A stretch of 39,842 nt of DNA from Oscillospiraceae bacterium (GCA_902760845.1 CACWHX010000011.1:1-39842), one strand, 5' to 3'. Shown: positions 29,584-38,642, counted from the first letter of the stretch. The notes: generated by a model not told the origin, from the letters alone. A program made the numbers and translations.

Positions 29584-30690
29584 TTATTGATCCGCGCGCA
29601 GCCGCACGGGGAGGATCATATAGGTAAAGCTGTCGCTCCCGTCCGCCGGCACGAGGATGCACGGGGACGAGCCGGTGTTCAGGCAGACGTTGATCTCGTC
29701 CGCCGGAGCGGCCTTGAGCGCGTCGGAGAGATACCGGTCGTTGAAGCCGATCTCCAGGCCGCCGCCGTCGCCCTCGCAGGGGCAGATATCCTCCGCCCGG
29801 CCGATGGGCGTGGCGCAGGCGAAGTCGATCGCATCGCCGTTGAACGTGAGCCGCAGCGGCGTGCGCACCTTTTCGTCCACAATCAGCGACACGCGCTCGA
29901 CGACCTGCAGCAGCTCCGTGCGCTCAACCTTGACCGTCACGCGAAACGCCTCCGGAATCGCCTTTCTGTAGTTCAGAAATTCGCCCTCCAGCAGCCGCGA
30001 GAGGATCACCGTGTCCCCGACCGTGAAGGAGATATACTTTCCGCCGACGGCCATGAGCACCTTTTCCTCGCTGTCTGAGCAGAAGCGCTCCAGATCGGTG
30101 AGCGCCGCGCCGGGCACAATAAAGCTGCAGTCGTCGCCGTAGCCCTCCACGGCCTCGCGCCGCAGAGCGAGACGATACCCGTCCACCGAAACGATGCTCA
30201 GCAGATTCTGCTCGATTTCAAAGAGCGCCCCCATATAGACCGGGCGACTCTCGTTCGTGCTGATGGCGAACGTCGTCTCATTTATCATTTTTTTCAGCAG
30301 ATCCTGCGGCAGCGACACGCCGCTTTCCTGGTCGAACACCGGAAGATCGGGATAATCCTCGGCGCTCAGGCCGATGATGTCAAACGTCGCCTTGCCGCAC
30401 TTGACGTTGACGGTCTCGCCCTGTACGCTGAAGGTGACGATTCCGTCCGGCATCCGGCGGAGCATCTCGCAGAAGAGCCGCGCGCCGATCACGATGCTGC
30501 CGCTTTCCGCGACGTCCGCCTCGATGGTCGTATAAATCGCCTTCTTGAGATCATACCCGGTCAGACGCACGTCATTTCCCGCCTGCACGAGCAGACCCTC
30601 CAGCGTGGGGATCGGGCTTTTTGCCGCCGCTGCGCGCGCCGCGGAGAGGGCCGCCTGCTGCAGCACGTATTTTTCACAGGAAAATTTCAT
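29584..30690 (-). CDS. dnaN: DNA polymerase III beta subunit (sliding clamp)
   Basis: Ring-shaped processivity clamp of the replicative polymerase. The 368 residues are the usual size for three clamp domains. Seen are MKFSCEKYVLQQAALSAARA, GLLVQAGNDVRLTGYDLKKAI, IGLSAEDYPDLPVF, and the C-terminal FTYMILPVRL motif of the hydrophobic partner-binding pocket. AGGAGG precedes the ATG. It lies 277 bases after dnaA across the candidate origin, and begins the packed run yaaA-recF-remB-gyrB-gyrA-rnhA. Confidence 0.97.
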   Translation of the reverse strand: MKFSCEKYVLQQAALSAARAAAAKSPIPTLEGLLVQAGNDVRLTGYDLKKAIYTTIEADVAESGSIVIGARLFCEMLRRMPDGIVTFSVQGETVNVKCGKATFDIIGLSAEDYPDLPVFDQESGVSLPQDLLKKMINETTFAISTNESRPVYMGALFEIEQNLLSIVSVDGYRLALRREAVEGYGDDCSFIVPGAALTDLERFCSDSEEKVLMAVGGKYISFTVGDTVILSRLLEGEFLNYRKAIPEAFRVTVKVERTELLQVVERVSLIVDEKVRTPLRLTFNGDAIDFACATPIGRAEDICPCEGDGGGLEIGFNDRYLSDALKAAPADEINVCLNTGSSPCILVPADGSDSFTYMILPVRLRADQ

Positions 30691-30967
30691 GGGGATTCCT
30701 CCTTGTAGAATTCGTCTCCTTCGATAGAAAGAAAGGATAATTTTTTAGTAGTAACGTTAGTAGAAAAATTTTTTGTTGAAAACATCCCTCACCACTTGAA
30801 GCAGCGGGCTTTCTCCTGTTCCCAATTTTGTGGACAACCGAACCGCTTTTAACATCCTAATTTCATCCATTTTTTCTGATAACCGCTTTCAACAGAAAGA
30901 AAACGGGTTTTCAAATACGACCTGTGGAAAACCGATGTAAGCGCCAAGGAAAGCCGCTCGGCCGCCT
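30691..30967. other. Candidate replication origin (oriC) between dnaA and dnaN
   Basis: This gene-free gap contains two 9-mers with one mismatch to the DnaA box TTATNCACA, both on the minus strand: TTGTCCACA (30837-30829) and TTTTCCACA (30931-30923). A weaker TTTTCAACA lies at 30782-30774. A markedly AT-rich stretch (about 30720-30785) is unusual against the GC-rich surroundings. Inside it seven triplets in register, TAG TAG TAA CGT TAG TAG AAA (30746-30766), resemble DnaA-trio unwinding elements. The dnaA-dnaN gap is a known origin site in Firmicutes, and gene orientations on both sides point away from here. No perfect DnaA box is present. Confidence 0.7.
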
Positions 30968-32284
30968 TCATAGATTTTTGGAATTGATGTTACTCATGAT
31001 GTCCTGCACCGTTGGCCCCATGTTCGGGTCGGATTTCAGCAGATCCTCCACCTTACGGACGGAGCTGAGCACCGTCGCGTGGTTGCGCCCGCCGTACTCG
31101 TCGCCGATGGCGTTGAGGGAGAGATTCGTGAGATTTCGCATGAGATACATGGAGACCTGCCGCGCCATGGCGGTGTTTTTGCTGCGGCGCTGCCCGCGCA
31201 GATCGTCTGACGTGAGCTGATAATACCGGGCGGTCTCCTCGATGATGACCTCCGGCGTGGGAATGTAAATGCCGGTACGGATAACGTCTTTGATGGCGCG
31301 CTTCACGGAATCGACCGTGATCGTGTCGTCCAGAATGTCGTGATAGGCCGTGAGACGCTTGACGACGCCCTCCAGCTGTCGGACGTTGGAGGTGATGTTC
31401 TCCGCGATGTATTTTACGACCTCGTCCGAGAGCACCATGCCGAACTGCGCGGCCTTGTTGCGGATGATGGCCATGCGCGTCTCGATGTCCGGCGGCTGCA
31501 CGTCGGCGAGCACGCCGCCCTCAAAGCGGGTGCGCAGCCGGTCGTCCAGCTTCATCATTTCGATGGGCGGCCGGTCGGAGGTGATGACGATCTGCTTGTC
31601 GGCCTCGTAAAGCGTGTTGAAGGTGTGGAAAAATTCCTCCTGCGTGCTCTCCTTGCCGGCGATGAACTGAATGTCGTCGATCAGCAGCAGGTCGGCGCTG
31701 CGATATTTCTGCCGGAAAGCCTCCGCCGTGCCGTTCTGGATGGAGATGACCATCTGGTTGAGAAATTCCTCGGCCTTGACGTAGGCGATGTTGGCCGTGG
31801 GCGTGTTTTCCCGGATGTACTGGCCGATGGCGAGCAGCAGGTGCGTTTTGCCGAGACCCGAGTTGCCGTAGATAAAAAGCGGATTGTAGAGCTTGCCGGG
31901 ATTCTGCGCCGCGCCGATGGCCGCCGCGTGGGCAAACTTGTTTGAAGGCCCGACGACGAAGCGGTCGAAGGTGTAGCCGTCCATCTCCGGCATGTCCTCG
32001 GACGAGGGTTTTTTCTCGTGATATTCCTGCAGCTCGTCGTCGCCCGCGAGCACGACCAGCTCAAACGGGCAGGAAAACAGCTCGTACAGCGCGCCGCAGA
32101 TCATCTCCTCAAAGCGGCTTTTGATGATGGTGCGCTTAAAATCAGAGACAGTGTGCAGCACAAGAATGTTGTCGCCGATCTCGATCGGCGTACAGTCGGC
32201 GAACCAGGTGTTGACGGCGGTCTGCGTCAGCTCGCCGGAGAGCATTTCCATGACGCTTTTCCAAATATCGTTGAGTGAATTCAT
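30968..32284 (-). CDS. dnaA: Chromosomal replication initiator DnaA
   Basis: Binds DnaA boxes and melts the origin. The 438 residues show domain I (MNSLNDIWKSVMEMLSGELT), a short variable linker, then the AAA+ domain with Walker A GNSGLGKT at 140-147 and Walker B LLLIDDI at 199-205. Domain IV ends with the DNA-binding signature GGRNHATVLSSVRKVEDLL from residue 398. The ATG at 32284 has GGAGG about 9 bases upstream; an open frame 63 bases longer runs into the promoter leader. It is the first gene of the minus-strand replication block. Confidence 0.97.
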   Translation of the reverse strand: MNSLNDIWKSVMEMLSGELTQTAVNTWFADCTPIEIGDNILVLHTVSDFKRTIIKSRFEEMICGALYELFSCPFELVVLAGDDELQEYHEKKPSSEDMPEMDGYTFDRFVVGPSNKFAHAAAIGAAQNPGKLYNPLFIYGNSGLGKTHLLLAIGQYIRENTPTANIAYVKAEEFLNQMVISIQNGTAEAFRQKYRSADLLLIDDIQFIAGKESTQEEFFHTFNTLYEADKQIVITSDRPPIEMMKLDDRLRTRFEGGVLADVQPPDIETRMAIIRNKAAQFGMVLSDEVVKYIAENITSNVRQLEGVVKRLTAYHDILDDTITVDSVKRAIKDVIRTGIYIPTPEVIIEETARYYQLTSDDLRGQRRSKNTAMARQVSMYLMRNLTNLSLNAIGDEYGGRNHATVLSSVRKVEDLLKSDPNMGPTVQDIMSNINSKNL

Positions 32285-32337
32285 GCGGAAGGACCTCCGT
32301 ATGGCTGAAAGATTTTTGACGATAGGAAACAAGATAC

Positions 32338-32366
32338 AGTATATCAAAATCAGGACGAGATTGCAA
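32338..32366 (-). promoter_or_regulatory. Promoter of dnaA
   Basis: On the minus strand, -35 TTGCAA (32366-32361) and -10 TATACT (32343-32338) are 17 bases apart, with TGA before the -10 (extended type). Start near 32331. No DnaA box overlaps it, so autoregulation by DnaA is not evident here. Confidence 0.75.
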
Positions 32367-32420
32367 TAGAAATAGATATTAAATAAGTATAGCGGCGCGC
32401 GCGGCGAAACGCCGATTCGT

Positions 32421-32450
32421 TTGCATTTTCTCCGTTTCGTGTGGTATAAT
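32421..32450 (+). promoter_or_regulatory. Promoter of mfd
   Basis: -35 TTGCAT (32421-32426), 18-base spacer and a perfect -10 TATAAT (32445-32450) preceded by TGG (extended -10). The start would fall near 32457, leaving a leader of only about 18 bases. It is divergent from the dnaA promoter, with a small GC hairpin around 32391-32414 between them. Confidence 0.75.
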
Positions 32451-32474
32451 CAAAACTCGCAGTAAATCTGTTCG

Positions 32475-35400
32475 ATGACTGCCAGTTTTTACATAAGGCC
32501 GGTGCCGCGTTTGCTTTTGACCCATCAGGCAGCAGAGCTGTTTCATGCAAAGGATGCCGCCGCCCTCCCGGAGCTGCTGGAGGGCGGGCGGCTTCCCGCG
32601 CTCTTTACGGGGCTGCCGGCCGTTTCCCGCGCGCATCTGGCGGCGGTGCTGCGCGGCGAGACGCGGCGCAGCGTGTTCGTCCTCTGCCCGGACGAGGCGG
32701 CGGCGGAGGCCTTCGCCAAGGACGCCGCGGCGCTGCTGGAGTGCGGCGTCCCGGTGCTGACGGCGCGCGACTATACGTTTTATACGGCCGAGAGCGTCTC
32801 GCGCCAGACCGAGCAGAGGCGCCTGGGCACGCTCTGCGCGCTCGCCGGCGGGGAGACGCCGCTGCTGGTTGGCACCGTTTCGGGCCTGCTGCAGCGCGCG
32901 ATTCCGAAGGAAAAGCTCCTGCAGGTCTCGTTCACGATCGAGGACGGCGGGACCGTCCCGCCGGAGGATGTGGAGGATGCGCTCGTGCGCTGCGGCTATG
33001 TGCGCACGCAGCAGGTGGAGGGGCCGGGTCAGTTTTCCCGCCGCGGCGGCATTCTGGATCTTTTCTCCCCGGCCGACAGCGCGCCCGTTCGCATCGAATT
33101 TTGGGGCGACGAGATCGACTCTATGGGCCATTTCGATCTGGAGACCCAGCGGCGCACCGAGTCGGTGCGCGCCTGCCGCGTCCTCCCCGCGGCGGAGACG
33201 CTTCCCACGCTCTATCCCGGCGGCGCCGCCGCGCTGGGGGAAAAGCTCCTGGAGCTTGGCGACCGCGCGGCCAGGCGCAAAAACGCGCCCCTGGCGGAAA
33301 AGCTTGCCGCCTCCCTGCGCGCCGACGGTGAAAGACTCCGCGCGGACGCCGCGCTCCCCGCGGCGGACCGCTATATGGGCATCCTGTATGAGAACTTCGA
33401 GACGGCGCTGGACTATCTCCCGGCGGACGCCGTGGTGCTGATGGATCAGCCGGGGCGGTGCGCCGAGCGCGCGAAGGAATATATCAAACAGCTCACGGAG
33501 GATGTGTCCCTGCTCGTGACGAGCGGGGCCATGGCGGCGCGCGCGGAGCAGTTTTACCGTTCCTGGCGCGACGCGCTGCGCGCCCTTGCCGAGCGCCCGG
33601 TTTTTCTGGCCGACAGCTTCACCGTCGGGCGCTATCCCCTGGAGCCGCGCGCCGTCTGCGGCATCACGGTCAAGCAGCTGCCGAGCTATGGCGGCAGCCT
33701 GCAGACGGCGGCGGACGATATTGCGCACTATCTCTCGCTCCACTTTCGCGTGGTGGTGCTGGCGGGCGATTTTCGCCGCGCGAAGCTCCTGCAGGAATTT
33801 CTGGAAAATCGCGGCGTCCCCGCGCAGGCGGTCGAGCATCCGGACGCGCTGCCCGCCTGCGGGAAGTGCCTCATCACGGCGGGGAGCCTCTCGGCGGGGA
33901 TGGAATACCCCCACGCGCAACTCGCCGTGCTCACCGATACGCAAATCGCCGCCGGCGGCCTGCGCCGCGCCCGGCGCAAAACCCCCTCCAACCGCGAAAA
34001 GATCGGCTCCTACGCCGACCTCTCCGTGGGTGACCTTGTCGTGCACGAGTATCATGGCATCGGCCGCTTCGCGGGCATCGTGCAGATGCCGGTCGATGGC
34101 GCGGTGAAGGACTATATCAAGATCAGCTACGCCGGGACGGACAGTCTCTATGTCCCGGCGACGCAGCTCGACATGGTGTCGAAATACATCGGCGCGGGCG
34201 AGGATCACCCGGTCCGGCTCTCCAGGATGGGAGGCGCGGATTGGGGCCGCGCGAAAAAGCGCGCCAAGGCCGCGGCAAAGGACCTGGCGAAGGAGCTCAC
34301 GGCGCTTTACGCCGCGCGCGCCAAAACGGAGGGCCACGCCTTCGCGCCGGACAGCCCGTGGCAGACGGAATTTGAAGAGCGCTTCGGCTATCTGGAGACG
34401 GACGATCAGCTCCGCTGCGTCTCGGAGATCAAGGCCGATATGGAGAAGCCCGCGCCGATGGACCGCCTGCTCTGCGGCGACGTGGGCTACGGCAAGACGG
34501 AGGTGGCGCTGCGCGCGGTGATGAAGTGCGTGCTCGACGGGCGGCAGGCTGCCATCCTGGTGCCGACGACGGTGCTGGCGCAGCAGCATTATCAGACGGC
34601 GGTGCAGCGGTTTTTCGGCTTCCCGGTCGAGATTCGCATGCTCTCGCGCTTCAATACGCCCGCGCAGACGCGCGAAACGCTGGCCGATCTCAAGAGCGGC
34701 AAATGCGACCTTGTCATCGGCACGCACAAGCTGCTGCAAAAATCCGTGGAATTTAAGCGGCTGGGCCTGCTCATCGTGGACGAGGAGCAGCGCTTCGGCG
34801 TGGCGCACAAGGAGCACATCAAGGAAATGAGCCGCACGGTTGACGTGCTCACGCTTTCGGCCACGCCCATCCCGCGCACGCTCAACATGGCGCTCAGCGG
34901 CATCCGCGACATGTCCACGATCGAGGAACCCCCGCAGGACCGGATGCCGGTGCAGACGTTCGTCATGGAGCATGACTGGAACGTTCTCTGCGACGCGATG
35001 CGCCGGGAGCTGCAGCGCGGCGGGCAGGTGTATTACCTGCACAACCGCATTGAAAACATCGAGCGCACGGCGCTGAAGCTCGCCCAGATGCTTGACGGCG
35101 TGTCCGTCGCCGTGGCGCACGGGCAGATGAACGAGGAGGAGCTCTCGTCCGTGATGGAGAGCGTGGCGGAGGGAAAAACGCAGGTGCTCGTCTGCACGAC
35201 AATCATTGAAACGGGCATCGACATTCCGAATGTAAACACGCTCATCATCGAGGACGCGGACCGGATGGGCCTTGCGCAGCTGCACCAGCTGCGCGGCCGC
35301 GTGGGACGCTCCAACCGGCGCGCGAGCGCGTATCTCACGTTCCGGCGCTCCAAGCAGCTCAGCGAAATTGCGGAAAAGCGCCTGAGCGCCATCCGCGAGT

Positions 35401-36050
35401 TTGCGGAGTTCAACTCCGGCTTTCGCATCGCGATGCGCGACCTGGAGCTGCGCGGCGCGGGCAGTCTGCTCGGCGCGGAGCAGTCCGGCCACATGATCGA
35501 CGTGGGGTATGACATGTATCTCAAGCTGCTGGAGGAGGCCGTGCTGGAGGAGCGCGGCGAGACGCCGCCGGTGCGCGCCGAGTGCGCGGCGGACCTTGCG
35601 GTCTCGGCGAACATTCCGGAGCAGTATGTCCCCTCGCAGGAGCAGCGCATGGACCTTTACCGGCGCATCGCGCTCGTGCGGACCGAGCAGGAGGCGGACG
35701 ATCTCATGGACGAGATCATCGACCGCTTCGGCGACCCGCCGCCGTCGGTGAACAGCCTGCTCCAGGTCGCGCTGCTGCGCGGCGAGGCCGGGGCCGTCGG
35801 CGTGACGGATATCTCGCAGAAAAACGACAGCCTGCGCTTTCTGCTCTCGGAGTTTGACATGGCGCGCGTCTCCGCGCTCTATGCCCTGCCGGAGTACAAA
35901 GGGCGGCTGCGGGTGGACGCCGGGCAGAAGCCGGGCGTGGTATTGAAGCTGAAAACCAAAAACCGGGTCGTCGAACAGGCGCGGGCGTTCCTCTCCGAAT
36001 GGGGAAAGACCCGACCGGATAACCCTGATGAAAAGGAGAACACACCATGA
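32475..36050 (+). CDS. mfd: Transcription-repair coupling factor Mfd
   Basis: DNA translocase that removes stalled RNA polymerase and recruits UvrA. The 1191 residues show a UvrB-like N-terminal half (FSRRGGILDLFSP), the RNA polymerase-binding Tudor/CarD-like segment VGDLVVHEYHGIGRF at about 515-530, then RecG-like motor motifs: Walker A GDVGYGKTE (about 669-677), LIVDEEQRFGV, LSATPIPRTLNMAL and GRVGRSNRRASAYLTF, ending with the TRCF domain. The ATG at 32475 has no ribosome site. The short leader may be read nearly leaderless, or translation may start at a nearby GTG or TTG; conservation only becomes clear from about residue 23. It overlaps the next gene by four bases. Confidence 0.96.
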   Translation: MTASFYIRPVPRLLLTHQAAELFHAKDAAALPELLEGGRLPALFTGLPAVSRAHLAAVLRGETRRSVFVLCPDEAAAEAFAKDAAALLECGVPVLTARDYTFYTAESVSRQTEQRRLGTLCALAGGETPLLVGTVSGLLQRAIPKEKLLQVSFTIEDGGTVPPEDVEDALVRCGYVRTQQVEGPGQFSRRGGILDLFSPADSAPVRIEFWGDEIDSMGHFDLETQRRTESVRACRVLPAAETLPTLYPGGAAALGEKLLELGDRAARRKNAPLAEKLAASLRADGERLRADAALPAADRYMGILYENFETALDYLPADAVVLMDQPGRCAERAKEYIKQLTEDVSLLVTSGAMAARAEQFYRSWRDALRALAERPVFLADSFTVGRYPLEPRAVCGITVKQLPSYGGSLQTAADDIAHYLSLHFRVVVLAGDFRRAKLLQEFLENRGVPAQAVEHPDALPACGKCLITAGSLSAGMEYPHAQLAVLTDTQIAAGGLRRARRKTPSNREKIGSYADLSVGDLVVHEYHGIGRFAGIVQMPVDGAVKDYIKISYAGTDSLYVPATQLDMVSKYIGAGEDHPVRLSRMGGADWGRAKKRAKAAAKDLAKELTALYAARAKTEGHAFAPDSPWQTEFEERFGYLETDDQLRCVSEIKADMEKPAPMDRLLCGDVGYGKTEVALRAVMKCVLDGRQAAILVPTTVLAQQHYQTAVQRFFGFPVEIRMLSRFNTPAQTRETLADLKSGKCDLVIGTHKLLQKSVEFKRLGLLIVDEEQRFGVAHKEHIKEMSRTVDVLTLSATPIPRTLNMALSGIRDMSTIEEPPQDRMPVQTFVMEHDWNVLCDAMRRELQRGGQVYYLHNRIENIERTALKLAQMLDGVSVAVAHGQMNEEELSSVMESVAEGKTQVLVCTTIIETGIDIPNVNTLIIEDADRMGLAQLHQLRGRVGRSNRRASAYLTFRRSKQLSEIAEKRLSAIREFAEFNSGFRIAMRDLELRGAGSLLGAEQSGHMIDVGYDMYLKLLEEAVLEERGETPPVRAECAADLAVSANIPEQYVPSQEQRMDLYRRIALVRTEQEADDLMDEIIDRFGDPPPSVNSLLQVALLRGEAGAVGVTDISQKNDSLRFLLSEFDMARVSALYALPEYKGRLRVDAGQKPGVVLKLKTKNRVVEQARAFLSEWGKTRPDNPDEKENTP

Positions 36051-37219
36051 AACAAAAACTCGCGTTGATCCTGGCGCTGTGCATGCTGCTCGGCGCGCTC
36101 GCCGGATGCTCCTCCACGGAGGTCCGCAGCTTTTCCGAGGACGCCGCCTCGGACGAGACGGATCCCTTCGCCCCCGCGCTGGACGCCTACGCGCCGGACA
36201 CGGTGGTCATGACCATCAACGGCACCGAGGTGCACTGGAACGAGTATGCCTACTGGCTGTGCAACGCGGCGGACAGTCTCACGACCTACGTCGGCGATGT
36301 CGAGGACTGGAGCGCCGTCTACGACGAGGACACCGGCGAGACCTATGCCGATCTCCTGGATCAGATGGTGCTGGAAAACCTGACGGAATACCACGTCTGG
36401 GAGAGCAAGGCCGCGGAATATGAGATCGCGTTCGACGAGGAGGGCGAGACGTTTGTGGACGATACGGTCGCGCAGGCGATTCAGTCGGTCGCCGGCGAGG
36501 ACGGCACCGAGGCCGATCTGGAGACGTATCTGAAGGGCTACTATGTCGATCTGGAGGTGTTCCGCTACCAGTCGCGGATTCAGTATCTCTATAACGAGCT
36601 GTTCAACAAGCTCTTCGGAGAAGACGGCGAAAAGCTCTCGGACGCGGACCTCGCGGCCTATATTGCCGACAATGGCTATATGACGGCAAAGCACATTCTC
36701 TGGTCCACGGCGGGAGACGACGGCGAGGCGCTCTCCGACGAGGCGAAGGCCGAGAAGCTGCAGCAGGCGCAGGACGCGGTGCGGCAGCTGCGCGCCGTGG
36801 AGGACCCCGCCGAGCGCGAGGCGCTGTTCGACACGCTCATGACGGAATACAGCGAGGACCCCGGCCTTGCGAGCTATCCGAACGGCTACTGCTTCTCCTC
36901 CGGCCAGATGGTGGAGGAATTTGAAACGGCCTGCGCCGCGCTGGAGGACTACGCGGTTTCCGACCCCGTGGAGAGCACCCACGGCTACCACGTCATCCTG
37001 CGCCTGCCGACGACGGCGGACGACGTGGTGCAGTATGACAGCGACGGCAAGGCGTATACGCTGCGCTACGTGGCGGCGCTCGATGCGTTTGATACGCTCT
37101 CCGGCGCCTGGGTCGAGGAGGCCGAGGTCGTCCGGGAGCCGGAATTTGAGACGATGGACTACAACGCCGTGTTCACGCCGAAGCAGTCGTTCTGGCAGAA
37201 GCTCTTCGGCACGAAGTAA
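36047..37219 (+). CDS. Parvulin-type peptidyl-prolyl isomerase lipoprotein (PrsA/SurA-like)
   Basis: Predicted extracytoplasmic foldase of 390 residues. The signal peptide ends in lipobox LAGC (Cys 21), giving a membrane-anchored lipoprotein. A SurA/PrsA-like helical N-terminal region follows. The rotamase core is YMTAKHILWST, later LMTEYSEDPGLASYPNGY, then VESTHGYHVILRL. The protein is very acidic. It starts within the mfd stop (ATGA), with AAAGGAG upstream, so the two are co-translated. mfd followed by a parvulin gene is a common clostridial pair. Clients are unknown. Confidence 0.9.
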   Translation: MKQKLALILALCMLLGALAGCSSTEVRSFSEDAASDETDPFAPALDAYAPDTVVMTINGTEVHWNEYAYWLCNAADSLTTYVGDVEDWSAVYDEDTGETYADLLDQMVLENLTEYHVWESKAAEYEIAFDEEGETFVDDTVAQAIQSVAGEDGTEADLETYLKGYYVDLEVFRYQSRIQYLYNELFNKLFGEDGEKLSDADLAAYIADNGYMTAKHILWSTAGDDGEALSDEAKAEKLQQAQDAVRQLRAVEDPAEREALFDTLMTEYSEDPGLASYPNGYCFSSGQMVEEFETACAALEDYAVSDPVESTHGYHVILRLPTTADDVVQYDSDGKAYTLRYVAALDAFDTLSGAWVEEAEVVREPEFETMDYNAVFTPKQSFWQKLFGTK

Positions 37220-37240
37220 CCCCCGTACAGGCGATATTAC

Positions 37241-37296
37241 AAGGCTCCCGCCCTGCATACCGCGCCGCGTTCGCGGCCGCGCAGGGTGGGAGCCTT
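37241..37296. terminator. Long hairpin at the end of the mfd operon
   Basis: A 16-bp stem (AAGGCTCCCGCCCTGC at 37241-37256 with 37281-37296, one G-T pair) encloses a loop that itself contains CCGCG/CGCGG. It lies between convergent genes and probably ends transcription from one or both sides. No clear U-tract follows on either strand. Confidence 0.6.
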
Positions 37297-37326
37297 GCGT
37301 TATGCAGTTTGTTCGCCTTGCCGCGC

Positions 37327-37890
37327 TCACGGCAGATACCAGTACGAATGAAATTCATACAGATACGTCCGCGCGCCGCGCGGCATCTGCGTCGCGGCGT
37401 TGAAGACGTTGATGTAATCGCCAAACCCCATCGGAATCGAAAGCGCGCCGAGCGTGCCGAGCACCGACCAGGACGGCTCGATCAGAAACAGCGCGAACGG
37501 CACGAAGCCGAACACGAGATTCGGCAGCATCGACATGAAGAGAAACCGCCCCTTGCGCATCGGCTCCGGCCCGACGACGAAGAGCATCCCCTGCCGGAGA
37601 TTCGTGTAGAGATACACGTCCTCCCGGAAGCAGACCGCGTGCAGCAGCTCGTGCGGAAGGAGCGCGGCGAGCGACAGCAGCACCCCGACGATGCTGAACG
37701 CCGCGAGCCCGCCGCGCAGATACAGCGCCGAGAACGTGACGAGAAAGAGCACGGCCGCGCCGAGATTGGCGATGACGGCGAGGCTCCTGCTGTTTTCCGG
37801 CTCGCGGAACTTCACCGCGCCGGGCGGATGCGCGCCGTGCGGCAGCGAGGCCGGGTCGAGATTGTACTTCCCCATATAGTGCAGCTTCAA
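37327..37890 (-). CDS. DUF3267-like membrane metalloprotease family protein
   Basis: Predicted membrane protein of 187 residues with about four hydrophobic segments. LPHELLHAVCF at 79-89 contains an HExxH zinc motif (His 80, Glu 81, His 84) at the end of a hydrophobic helix, as in DUF3267/M50-like putative peptidases. The likely start is TTG at 37890, sharing four bases with the thioesterase stop and preceded by GGAGGAG at good spacing; an ATG five codons later has no site. A second transmembrane pair and YINVFNAATQMP follow. Peptidase activity and substrate are unproven. It forms a two-gene unit with the thioesterase. Confidence 0.75.
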   Translation of the reverse strand: MKLHYMGKYNLDPASLPHGAHPPGAVKFREPENSRSLAVIANLGAAVLFLVTFSALYLRGGLAAFSIVGVLLSLAALLPHELLHAVCFREDVYLYTNLRQGMLFVVGPEPMRKGRFLFMSMLPNLVFGFVPFALFLIEPSWSVLGTLGALSIPMGFGDYINVFNAATQMPRGARTYLYEFHSYWYLP

Positions 37891-38642
37891 GCGTGCTCCT
37901 CCCCGAACAGAAATTTTGCCGTGAACGCGGGCCGCGCCGCGCCGGCGGGGCTCGCGGTGACGATGGCGGCGCGCTCCGTGTCGATGCGGTGCAGGTCGAT
38001 CGTGTCGCCGAGATGCGTCTCGCTCACGAAAAACAGCTCCATCCGCCGCAGCGCGCCGATCTGCGCGCGCTGCGCGTCCGTGAGCGCGTCGTAGGCCAGC
38101 TCCCCGTAGCGGAGGTTGTTGACATGCCCGATGCCGTCGATCCAGCTTGGCCGGGCGGTGACGGTTTCGACCGGGGCCTCCGCCGGCGTTTTCAGCCGCA
38201 GCCGGTCGGACGCCTCCAGCAGGGTCTCCCCCGCGGGGAGGGAAAACGTCCGCGCCAGCGCCCGGTCGGTGCACACCCGCCGGGTCTGCATGTCCAGCAG
38301 CGCCGAGAACGTTGCGCCGAGCAGGACGGGCCGCTCCTCCGCGTCGTAAAAGCAGATCTCGCGGCGAAACAGCAGCCGGGATTTTTCCGTGCTGTTCCAG
38401 GTCCGGGCGTGGAGCTGCTCCTCCGGGCGAATGGCCCGGCGCGGCTCGAACGCCATGGAGATGAGCACCCACGCGACGCCGAAGTCGCGGATCAGGCGCG
38501 GCTCGTCCATCCGGATGTTGAGAAGATGCGGCTCGACGGCCTGCATATACAGCTCCTGATACGCGCTGGGCTTCAGCGCGCCGCGCTCGTTGAACATCGC
38601 GATGCCGAGCTCTGCGGGATAAGAATATTGTGCTTCCTCCAT
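37887..38642 (-). CDS. Acyl-ACP thioesterase family protein
   Basis: Predicted cytoplasmic hydrolase that frees fatty acids from acyl carrier protein (PF01643-like), 251 residues as two hot-dog domains. The first has GVAWVLISMAFEPRRA and EEQLHARTW; the second has WIDGIGHVNNLRYGELAYDAL. In plant FatB the active site is built on D-x-N-x-H; here Asp 169 and His 173 are kept but the Asn position is Ile 171. Either another residue takes over or activity differs. The ATG has GGAGG about 8 bases upstream. It is divergent from truA and overlaps the DUF3267 gene by four bases. Confidence 0.85.
   Translation of the reverse strand: MEEAQYSYPAELGIAMFNERGALKPSAYQELYMQAVEPHLLNIRMDEPRLIRDFGVAWVLISMAFEPRRAIRPEEQLHARTWNSTEKSRLLFRREICFYDAEERPVLLGATFSALLDMQTRRVCTDRALARTFSLPAGETLLEASDRLRLKTPAEAPVETVTARPSWIDGIGHVNNLRYGELAYDALTDAQRAQIGALRRMELFFVSETHLGDTIDLHRIDTERAAIVTASPAGAARPAFTAKFLFGEEHA

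Noticed and set aside
32379..35492. A 1037-codon open frame antisense to mfd
   Set aside because: Same reason: low-complexity, His/Arg-rich shadow of a conserved gene, with no ribosome site or promoter.
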